Below are positions 49,801-61,800 of a stretch of 64,000 bases of DNA, piece by piece. The stretch is from Brevipalpus yothersi (taxonomy: Eukaryota > Arthropoda > Arachnida > Trombidiformes > Tenuipalpidae), in assembly GCA_003956705.1 (NCBI GenBank), contig QZCP01000434.1, positions 128,484-192,483 on the forward strand. Reading direction: 5' to 3'. How positions within the stretch are numbered: position 1 is the first letter of the stretch; the number at the start of each line of letters is the position of its first letter. Made by a program: the position numbers and the translations under genes. Below the pieces are notes generated by a model that was not told the DNA's origin, made no database searches, and worked only from the letters and a program-made list of their open reading frames with translations.

Positions 49801-52800
49801 AGAGGTGATCAGAGGAGACAAATTGAATGAAGTTTCATCTAGAGTTTCGATATCCTCTGATGAGAAGCTGACCAGTTCCGAATCAACAAGTGAAACGAAG
49901 AAGTTTGATTCAAAGACTGAGGAGTCCATAACAATCGATCAACCTGTAACAGAGGAAATGACTGAAATTCCAGATCTTAAGGATATAAAAATTGAAAGTA
50001 AATCAAAAACCAAACAAATTGTTCATAAGTTCAGGAAGGAAGGTGACAAAATCATCCAGATTGAGACAAAATCGACTGAGGTCGATGGTGCGATAATCGA
50101 TGTTACTGTTGAGCAAGATCAGCGAACTGAGATTGAGATCGACTCAAAAGGCAAAAAAGATATTGCCATTGAAGAAATCTTCATGGATGAAGGACCAAAA
50201 GGAAGAGATGCTATACCTGATGTTGTTGAGCAACCAGAAGATGAACAAACAATTGTCACCAAAACAGACATGGATACTGTACTTACAGAGGCACTGGTGT
50301 TACCTGAAGATGTTGGCATCGCAGATCAACAGCCAAAAGAAACAGAAGTCACCATCAAGTCAAAGCGAACAAAGAAGCAGAAGTTCACTGAACGCTTTGA
50401 TACTCAGATATCGATGGAGTCTGAAGGAATTGAGTTCGATGTGCACACAACTAAGGCCAAAACCTCGGTCGAGATTGAATCCACTCTCGAACAGCCATCG
50501 TTCACTGAACAGATTGATAAAGAATCAGAGAAACCTTTGGATGAACGAGTGGAGTCATCTGAGACGGCAATACCAGATGAAACCATTGTGGCTAAAATTC
50601 CTAGAAAAAAGAAAAAAGAAAAGATACCTGTAACAATGAGTGAAACCATTGAAATTACTGGCCCAGCAACTGAGGAAATCAAAGTCTCGGTTGATGATAT
50701 CACTGATAAAGTCCAAGAAGGTCCAGAGACTGAGGTGACAATTAAGTCGAAGAAAACAAAAAAGATCAAGAAGAGATCTGATGAGATTGTCACAAAAGAA
50801 ACTGAGGAGATAGAAATAGAAATGAAAACTGATGAAGAGAAAATTCCAGTTGAGATCGATTCAAGCATTATTGACCAACAGACAAGATATATTGAAGGTG
50901 TTGAAATCTTGAAGAAACCTGAAGAAGATCAACCCACATCGGCCTTTATTACTTTGCCTGAAAGAACTGTGATAGCAAAAGTTCCCCAAGAAAAGAGTAA
51001 AATTTCGGTTCCTCTTGAATTTGAAATTGGAGGGGAAGAAACGCCTGAAGAAATGAAAGTTGATGATGTGGAAACTGTTACAGGAATTGAAGGACCGGAA
51101 ACAGAATTTACGATCAAATCGAAGAAAACTAAAAAAGTCTCGAAGAAAACAGATCAACAGATTCCAAACGATGCCGAAAATATTGAAATTGAGAGAGAAA
51201 AAGCATCAATTGACATAGAATCGAGTGCTCAAGAGTCACGATATATTGAAGACATGGAGATCACAAAAAAGCCAGAAGTTTTTGTCGATGAACTTTCTCA
51301 CAAAGACGTTGAAGGACCAAAGGCTGAAGTGACACTTAAGCCAAAGAGAACGAAAAAGAAGAGTACAAAGATGATTGATGAGTTTGAGACGGAAGATACT
51401 GGAAAACTACCGATAGAGATGAGAAGCGGGGAAGATAGAGGCCCAATTGAGATGGAATCGGATGTAATTCTAGATAAGCCACACGAGATCAGAGATGTTG
51501 AAATAATGAAGGAACCAGAAGGGGCTGAGTCTACTATTCTCGAGCAAGAAGTCACTCAAGTTACGCTTACTGATGAAACTGTAGTAACAAAGGTACCCAA
51601 GAAGAAGAAGAAGGATAAAGGTCCAGCTCCAGTCAGCACATCTATTGAAATAGAAGGGGAAGCTCCAGAAGAAGTCAAGGCTCCTTTAGATGGAGGTACC
51701 GGTAAAGATGTTGAGGCTCCAGAAACCGAGATCACCATAAAATCGAAGAAAACTAAGAAAGTTGTGAAGAAAACTGATGTTCCAGTCACAAAAGATACTG
51801 TCGAAGTGGACATCACAATGCAGAAAGAGAAAGTACCAATTGAGATAGAGTCTAGTGTTGAAGAGCCACGGTATGTTGAAGATATGGAGGTCCTAAAGAA
51901 ACCCAAAGAAGATGAAGAACCACTGGAAGTTGAAGTGAGTCAAGAAATAACCGAAGTGACTCTAATTGGTGAAACTATGGTAGCAAAGGTAGCCGAAAAG
52001 AAGAAGAAGGATGAAGTTCCAGTTAAGACATCCATTGAAATAGAAAAAGTGCCTGATAAAGTTGAGGCTCCTTCAGATGAGGAAACCGCTAAAGGTTCTG
52101 AAGCTCCAGAAACCGACATTACAATTAGATCGAAGAAGACAAAAAAGGTTGTGAAGAAAACTGATGCTCCAGTTACGAAAGAAGAGGATACTGTCGAAAC
52201 TGGCATAACAATACAGAAAGAGAAAGTACCAATCGAAATTGAATCTAGTGTTGAAGGGCCACGATATGTTGAAGATATGGAAATCACAAGAAAACCAGAG
52301 GAAGATCAAAAGCAACCAGAAGTAGTCGGGACTACTATTTCTGACCAAGAAATCACCCATGCTACGCTTCCTGGTGATACTGTGGTAGCAAAGGTACCCG
52401 AGGAGAAGAAGAAGGATAAAGTTCCAGCTCCAGTTAGCACATCTATTGAAATAGAAGGAGAAGCTCCAGAAGAAGTTAAAGTTACTTTGGATGAAGGTAC
52501 CGGGGAACATGTTGAAGAGCCAGAAACCGAGATTCCCATAAAATCGAAGAAAACTAAGAAAGTTGTGAAGAAAACTGATGTTCCAGTCACAAAAGATACT
52601 GTCGAAGTCGACATCATAATGCAGAAAGAGAAAGTACCAATTGAGATAGAGTCTAGTGCAGAAGAGCCAAGATATGTTGAAGACATAGAGGTCATGAAGA
52701 AACCCAAGGAAGATGAAAAACCACTGGAAGCTGAAATGAGTCTAGAAGCTCCCGAAGTGTCACCAACTGGTGAAACAGTAGTGGCAAAAGTCCCAAGAAA

Positions 52801-55800
52801 GAAGAAGAAAGACAAAATTCCAGCTTCTTCTGATGCATCGATTGAGATGAGAGAAGAAATCTCAGTCAGGGATGATGACAAGACCAAGAAGGAAAAGGAT
52901 TTAGCAGAGACTGAAGTGACTATCAAATCCGAGAAAACGAGAAAAGTTGAGCAAGAATCCGAGCTCCCCAAACCAGATGAGAAAGAACAGACTGATATTG
53001 TAATTACTACTCAAGAAGAGAAAATATCAGCTGGAATTGAATCTAGGGCTATGTCTGAAAAGCCTAGACATGTTGAGGATCTGGAGATGACCAGAAAACC
53101 GGAAGAAGAGAAGGAACTTATCGTGGATGAGTCTCTCCCCATCAAAACACCTCGAGTGAAAAAATTGAAGAAAAAAGTTGGTAAAGAAGATAAAGAAGAA
53201 CTTGATGATCGAAAAGATATTCCAGTTGACATTCACTCGAAGAAGACTGATGAGACTCCTGAATTCCATGAAGAGGTTGAAAAACAAAAAGAGCTAGAGA
53301 AACCAACCACAGATGATACTGAATCGAAGATTCTTGATGAAACAGAATCTACAGAAATTATCATCCCGGGAGAAACTGTGATATCAAAAGTTCCTAGAAA
53401 GAAGAAGAAAGCTAAATTTCCAGTCGATACATCTGATGAGATCGATCGGGAGAAGATTACAGACGAAACTGTTGCTTCCGCCGAGCTTGCAGATCAATAT
53501 CCTGAGATGAGAGAGAAGCCTCGAAAAGAAGAGCAACAACCAGTGACCACAAAGGTGGATGATACTAATCTGACGGAATCAGATGATAAAACAATCGAAG
53601 GTGCACCTGAAGGAGCGAAAGTTCCCGAGAAAAAAAGAAAAGTTAAGATGTTAAAAGATGAGAAACCGTCTCAACATGCTGAAGAAATTGATCAATCGAC
53701 CCTTGATTCCGCTGAAACTATCCCAGCTAAGGAAGTTGAGAAACAAGAGAAAACCGATCCAAAGGAAACTGATATTCCAGGTCTGAGAGATGAAAAGCCG
53801 CTGGAAGAAGAATCAATTCAAATTGAATCCGGGATTGAGAAAAAATTGAAGAAGAAAGAAAAAGCACCTGAAAAGAAGAAGCCTGAAGAAGGAAAAATAC
53901 CTGAATATGTCGATGAAGAGAGAGTCTTGGAAGATAAATTCCCATCTGAACGGATCATAGCGGTGCCAGAAGGTGTAGAACTTCTCCAACCTGAAACATC
54001 TGAGATTGTTTTCGAAGAAAACAAGATTATCGTTCGCACAAGTGCTCATGTGACCCCGATTCCTCTCAGTGAAGAAACATCTGAACTGATGAGTGTGGAT
54101 ATCAAATCAGCTGAGGATATGAGTCAGCCTACCGACACGGGTAGAGAGATATCAGAGCAAATGGAGGTGAAAATTACAACCAAAAAACTGAAGCGCAAGA
54201 AACCAGGACCAACAGAAGAAGTTGTAATCGAGACCAAAAGTGATGAGCAAGTGGATATTGAGCTTCTAACATCTTTAGACAAGGGTTCAATAGATATCCA
54301 ATCAGTGGAGACCTCAGAAATACCTCAGTATCATGAATCAACCGATATGGAAAAGAAACCAGATGAAGACGACAAGTCAGTCGAGGAAGAAACTTTGATT
54401 CTAGAAGGTGGAGTTCTCAAAAAGTTGAGGGAAAAGAAGAAAACTGTAAAGCCTAAGAAAGTGAAAGAACTTGAGACTGATCAGCCTGTCGAAGAAGAAA
54501 TTTTGGAGCTGATGAAGACTCCAGCTGAGCTGATTGGTCCTCTTCCTAAAGGTGCAGTTCTTAGTCAACCACATATCTCAGAGGCCGTTTTTTGCGAGCA
54601 AAATGAGATGATCATCCGAACAACGGCTCAGATGAGATCGGTGGATTATAAGGAACTGCAACAAGTTGACGAAGCAATGATCGAGGTGCGTAGAAAACCA
54701 GATCAGCCAATCGAGATCACCAGCATAGCTCATCCAAAAGAGAGAAGTGATACTGATGATACAAGAGAAGAACTTGAAATCGATCTAGACTCCAAAAGTA
54801 AAGATCGACCGATAGAATTGTCGTCAGAAGAAACTCCACGTCCTCCAGAAACATTCCAACTAGAGAAGAAAGGAGACGAAATGGAAACAACTCCTGAAGG
54901 CACAGCAGAGCTAACACCAGAGCTCGAGAAAGTTCCCAAGAAAAAGAAGGTGCTCAAAAAGAAACAACCAGAATCTCTAATCCAACCAGGAGAAACAGAA
55001 CAGCCTATAGTCATACAACCAAGTTCTCAAGAAACTGTATCAGCAATGCCTAATGCTGGTGAAAAATATCAACCTGAAATCACAGAAGAAGTTATTTTCA
55101 CACAAAATGAGCTGGTTGTACAGACTCAGGCTCATATCATTCCTTGTGTGCAAGATGATGTGAAAATTGATTTCACACCAGAGATTCGTGAGCTAGAACA
55201 GATTAATGATATCACATCTGTAGCCAGAGGTAGAGAAGAACATGATGAAGAAGACACAGATATCACTTCCAAACAAAGAGAACAACAATCAATAACAATT
55301 GAGTCCACCGATTCCACAATTATACCTAGCTTTAGCGAGTCCTTAGATATGATCAAGCCTGTGAAAGGAGAATCCACTGAACATCAAATTGATGAAGACA
55401 AGAAAAAATTGAGGAAAAAGAAGAAAGCTCCAAATGAAGAGGCTGAAAAGCCAATCGAAATTGATTCACTCACCTCTCTCCCTGAGAAAGAGGGGCATGA
55501 AGCTGCATCATATGAATTACCTGGAGAAGAGGAGAGCAGACAGACAGTATCTGGATCTTTGGACAAAGAGACTGAGGAGGACAAAGATCAGCTAGGTGAT
55601 GCAATGAAGGGTCCAAAAGTTCCTAAGAGGAGAAAAGTGAAGAAACCTCAAGATTTGAAAGAGGAAGTAGCAGAAGATAAGTCCTTACAACCATTGGAAG
55701 AGACCATGGATTCTGACAAACAACCCGAATTATTTGAATCAACACTTGCACTTCCTCAAGGTGTGATGCAATATCAGCCTGAAATATCAGAAATAACATA

Positions 55801-58800
55801 TTTCGATGAACGTGAGATGATAATCAGAACGAGTGCTGTCATGATTCCTACTTCAGAGGACTTGGAAAGATTGGATGCAGACACACAAATACCAACCAAA
55901 ATGAAGTCTGAGCAACCGATTGAGATAGCAAGTGTTGCTCGAACGCCTGTCCAGAGTGAAATTAGGAAACCGATTGGAGAAAAAATAGATGAGATGAGAA
56001 AGAGTGAAGATGTTCCAATTGAATCGATATCGAAAGCGATGACAAAACATATAGAAACAATCGAATACATCACTGAAGCTCCAGAAAGGGTAGAAGAGAA
56101 GTCAATTCTACCAGAATCTGGAATAGAGAAGAAACCAAGAAAGAAAAGGACTCTCAAAGAAAAACAGCCTGAGAAACTTTCATCTGAGGTTCCAGTTGAA
56201 GAGACAGAAAAGCCTTTGGAAACACAGTTAGGTTTTCAAGAAACTGTGCCAGCATTACCTGATGCTGCTCAACAGTATCAACCAGAGATAACTGAGGAAG
56301 TTGTTTTCACACAGAATGAGCTGGTTGTTCAGACTCAAGCTCACATCATTCCAATAGCTCTTGATGAGGAACAGCAGATTGTTGCTCTTTCTGAAAAAGT
56401 GCTTGAAAGACCAGAGCAGCTTGTTGAAATAACTTCGAAAGCTGAGCCTAAAAAGAAAGAAGATGCAGAAGAAACTAGCATTGAGATTGATCTAGTAGCT
56501 AAGAGTGACAAAAAACCTATTGAACTCGAGTCTAAAGAAGTTACGAAAGCTCCAAAGTTCCAGGAAACGCTCGAAGTGACTAAGGCACCAGATGGCCAAG
56601 AGACTGGTGTAGCAGTTTCAGACGAAACCATTGCTGAGGAGAAGCCCAAAAAGACCAAGAAGAGAGTTCCAAAGAAAAAGCCTGGTGTTGGTGAATCAGA
56701 AACTAAACAATTGCACGAGGAAGATCGAACCATTCAGCCTGTGCCTGAAACACTCCACAAACCCATTCCTGATAAGGAGAAGATCGAACAGCCTGTTCAG
56801 GATACTGATTTGATCCTTCTAGAGAAGCTTGATGAAGAGAACAGAATGGATTCCACTATTATTCCTGAATCTGACAAGATACTCGATACTATGAAGCCTG
56901 AAGAGGTCTCTCAGCTCCCTACTGATATGCAAGAGGAATTGAAGGTGAAAAAATTGAAGAAAAAGAAGAAACCTTTGACAGGCGAGTCCGAGATTGTTAT
57001 ATCACAACCTGATAAAGAAGGAAAAATCATTCAATTACAAGAGGATGCAACTTCTCTATCCGAAGAAGTTATTGAAGAGAAATTAGGTTCGCCTTCAGCA
57101 ACCATCATTCCAACTTCCAGAACTTCCATCCTTCACCAGCCCGAGATAGTTGACACAATAATCTTCACAGGACAGGAGCTTATAATTCAAACAAAAGCCG
57201 ATGTCATTCCATCAGTTGATGATGAAATAGGAGCTGTTCCCAAGAGCATGATAACCGAAAAAATAGATCAAACTGTTGAGATTACCAGTATTGCTCGTCC
57301 AGGAGAAACTGAAAGGCCACATGATGAAGGATTCACAATCGAGACAATCACAGAGGATGCGAGTCATCCCATTGAGATCGAGTCAAGAGAGACTGAAGAT
57401 ACTTTCACTCAAAGTTTGACAATTGAAAGTCGAGCTGATGCTACTCCAGTTCTTAAAGCTGATAAAGATGAATCCATTCCTGAGGTCAGTGAACAAAAGC
57501 CTAAAAAGAAGAGAGTAAAGAAGAAAGAGTTAGAAGGAATACAAACTGAAGATATACCAAGAGATGGAGATGTACGCATTGATGTTGAAGTGGAGAAAAC
57601 CATGTCTGAGATTAAGCTTTCAACATCAGATGATCAAGACCTTTCATCAGTTATCGAACCTTTCAAAAAGCCATCTGATGAAATCGAGATAAAGGTTGGC
57701 TCGAAGAAAGTGAAGAAAACTAAATCGAAGTTGACAGAAGAAATTGATGAGGCCAAGGAAAAAGATGATCAAGTTGATGTTGAGCTGATGAAAACAGGAG
57801 AGACAATCCAAACTCACTCTCAAGAGGTAGAAGAAACTCCGAGATATCAGGAATCTGTGGAAGCTAAAAAATCAGATGAACAACAACCTCATGGAGAGGA
57901 AACTTTGACACTCGAATCAGGAGTTGTGAAGAAAATGAAAAGAAAGAAAGATGTACCGAAAAAAGCCGAAGATTCTAAGCTTGATCAGCCTTCTGAAAAA
58001 GAAGATATTCTGGAGAAAAAACCAGATGAACAAATTATTGCTCATCTTGAAGGTGCAGATTTACATCAGCCTGAGATTTCAGAGACTATTATCTTCAAAG
58101 GAAATGAGATGATTGTTCAAACAAGTGCTCAGATGATACCAAGTGAGGACAATCGAGAGCAATCTCTAGTTGATGCAACCATCAGAAAGCCAGAAAGATC
58201 AGATCAATTGATTGAGATCACCAGCATTGCTCAACCAAAAGAGGAAAGCGATATTATTGATGGAGAAGGAAAACTCGGAATAGATGTTGAAACTAAGAGC
58301 AAAGCTCGTCCGATCGAATTGCTATCGGAGGAAATTCCTAAGCATAGAGAAACAATTGAGCTAGAAAAGAAAACGAGTGATTCAGGCGAAGTTCCTGAGG
58401 AGAAGACCGAAGAAGTTCCAGAGATTGAAAAGGTCCTCAAAAAGAAGAAAAAGGTTCCCAAAGAAAAACAACCTAAATCTTTGACTTCTGAGGCTCAGCC
58501 TGAAGATTCAGAATATCCTCTCGAGGCGCAACCAAGCTCTCAGGAGACTGTCTCAGCGTTTCAAATAACTGAGGCTAAACCTGACTCAGTTAGAGATGAA
58601 ATCATCAATGAGATGAGACCAGAAATCAGAGAGACAGAAGAAGACAAAGTAGAGCATGATGTCAAGATTGATCAACCAGTACTCGAAAAACTTCGACCAT
58701 CATTAGATTCGCGACAAACTATCGTCATATCTGAAGCGATTCCAACAGAAAAAGAGAAAGATCTTATTGAAGGCCAAGTGCCTTCAAAATCTGTGACTCC

Positions 58801-61800
58801 AATCATCGAGAGTTTGACAAAAACTCAACCAGAGGCTTCTGAGATAGCTCCTTTGGGTGATGTTGGAACTTTAATAACGGATACAGCTGATAGTAAATTG
58901 TCATCAAAGCAAGCTATCAGTGTGCAAGAAAGTATGACAATCAGCAAGGAAGAGGATGTAACAATCTCGGAGGACAGACAACCTAGAAAAGCAACCAAGA
59001 AACGAGAGATTCACGAGAAAAGAACAGTGTCTATGGAACGAAGACAACTTCTTGAAAGTGCTGGTGAAATCATTGGAACAACCGAGTCAGTGGAGGAATC
59101 CTCATCTAGCATTGTGATGACTGAAACATCGGACATCAGAGCCCAGCAGCCTCTGGAGCTCGAAGGTAAGTTGCAATTTGATATTCCTTCTAAACAGGTA
59201 CTTGATAAAACAAATGATATACCAACGAGTCATCATGTGATGGCTCGTGATATTACAACTCTTGAAATCGAGAAAAGTACAATTGAAGATGAAATACCCA
59301 AGCCTAGATCTGCTGAGAAAAGTCTTCAGCCAACCTTAGCTAAATCAATTGAAGAACAGGAAGTTTTAGACAGCCATGGTCAAGTAAAAAGTGAAATAAA
59401 GCAAGAAGATGTAGCAACTGTTGAGACTAATGCTGAAGACAAATTACGTATATCTGGAACTGGGATTCCAACAATTTACAGTGAAAAATTAGATAATATC
59501 AGCACTGAATCAATTGAGACAGTGAAAGATAAAGCGGGGGAAGAATTTTCTCAAGAATTCTCGAAGATAGTGAAAGAAGATATTGTTTTTAACTTAGAAA
59601 AGAGATTAGACATAACCAGTCAAGAAAAGGGTAGTGTATCTAAAGAAACTACAGTAGAAGTTCCATGTCCACTAAGTGTTTTGGATATGCAGTCATCAGA
59701 AAGAGAAGAACGGATGATTATTGAAACTGAGAAAGAAGCTCTTGCTCCATCTGAATTGGAATCAAATCTATCACATTTGCCTGGAATATCTGATATGGTT
59801 CTGGGTGAACAAGAGGGTTTACTCAGGCCAGATCTTCCAGAACAACAACAAGTGACAACGGAGATCGGGAAACTCCATGCTCTAGAGGTGAAGAATGTAG
59901 AAAGTATAGATTCATCTGTTACTACCGAAGCAGCTGAGATTCCTGATTCAAGAAAAATTGAAGAATCGCGAGAAGAACGTGAGCTCAAATCACTGAGTGT
60001 GGAAGAGAAATCTCACCTTGAAATGGAAAAAGAACAGGATCTTTTTAGACCTCAAGCTGAAATCCCTGGAATAAATTTGGGTGATCAAGAAGCAGTACAG
60101 TCTTCCATCAGTCAACCACTAGATTCTACCAGTGATATGGCTCCAGCATCAGATCACCAAGGGGACCAGGCATCTAAAAGTCTAGTTGATCAGTTGACTA
60201 AGGAAGTACAGATTAGTCAATCACTAGATTCAACCAGAGATATTGTAGCAGAAGAGGACAAAAAACCATCGAAAGCTGATGAAACTCTGGAAGAAACTGT
60301 TTTACCAGAAGTTGAGCAAGCAATGTTCGGTGAGAAAGAGCAAGAGATCGAGGTTAAAACCAAACGAAAGAAGGTCAAAGGTAGACCTGAGTTACGGAAA
60401 AAGAGAAGTCTTTCAATTGAAAGACCCCAGATAATGGAAAGTGAAAGAGAGACAGATAAACCAATCCTAGACCTGAAACCATCGACAGCAAGATCTGATA
60501 CAGTTCCTGATAAAACAAGTCTTACTGTTGAAGAAACACAACATTTGGAGAAAGAAAAAGAGAAATCTATCAGATCAATACCCATCGATAGTGCTGAAGC
60601 AATTTCTGATCAACAACCGAACCAAGGGCTCTTAATCTCGAACTTGCAAGAGCTTCAAAATGAGGAAACAATTTCTCCATCGAGAAAAGATGAAGAAAAG
60701 ATTTACGGAAAAATTGATTCAATTCTAAGCATCGATATGACTGAGCCTTTTGTTTGCGAATCTGAAGCTGTGCACAGCTCAAGTTCTGAAAAACCAGATT
60801 TAGCAATTTCAATAGACGATCGTGATCAAAAATCCCTTCTAATTGGCGAGAAAGTTGAGATGGAATGTGAATCAATTGTCAGTTTAGATGAAGCGATATC
60901 CAAGCAAGGGGACATGACTTTCGTCTCTGAATCTGCTTTGATTGGAGAAAAAACACAGATTCTCGAATCAACTACATCACTTGGAGAATTTGCAGAAGAA
61001 ATGAAAATCTCTAGCGCCGAGATAACACAGCTTGCATCATCCGTTAGTTTGACTGCTGCTGGTGAGAAAGAGACTTCAAAAATAGAGAAGATTGAATCAG
61101 GTTCAGCACAAAAATCTCTTACGTCTTCAATTGCTCTGGACGTTGATTCTCTTATGGCTCTCGAAAATGATAGATTTACTCAATCTCTTGATATTCCTAT
61201 TGAATACTTAGCTGAAAGTGCAATAAGCGACAATATCATCAGTGAAACTGGAATAAATCAGCCTCTAGACTCAACCGATGAAGTAGTACTCGAGGATACA
61301 AAGCTTGTTAAAGCTAGTGAGAAGTTGGATGAATTGTCCTCGATAGGTATGGATCAGATACATCCTGGTGAAAGAGAAGAGAATATTGAAGTAAAAACCA
61401 GAAGAAAGAAGGTGAAAGGAAGACCAGAGCTACGAACGCAGCGCAGTTTGTCCATTGAAAAACCACAGATTATGGAAACTGATCAAAAAATAATAGAAGG
61501 AAAATTAGATTTACAGCCATCAGTTGCAAAAAGTTTCGTAGAATCTAAACAAACTATATTATCGGTAGAAGAGACCAACCTTATGGAGAGCGAGAGAGGT
61601 GGATCAGCCATCGAGTTACCGAAACAAAATGCGGATGTTCTCATCGATGTTCGAACTGAGATTCCTCTTCTGGTCTCTACAACAAGCAAAAATTATAAAC
61701 CAGAAGTCATAGACGCTCATGGAGAGAGAAGTCATAAAACAGATCAAATTTTAGATACCAGTCAATCGATTGGAGTGAAGGAAACTATCCCCTATGAGAT

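Noticed and set aside
50100..50633. Plus-strand open frame of 177 codons in another frame within exon H
   Set aside because: It overlaps the conserved frame of the K-module start (EVDGAIIDVTVEQ...), whose protein sequence is preserved in three other copies. The alternative frame is not.
52306..52971. Long minus-strand open frame of 221 codons, and many similar ones across 26-63 kb
   Set aside because: These are antisense shadows of the K/E-rich spring codons: they read as Ser/Phe/Ile-rich low-complexity protein, recur in step with the repeats and lack any family signature or start context.
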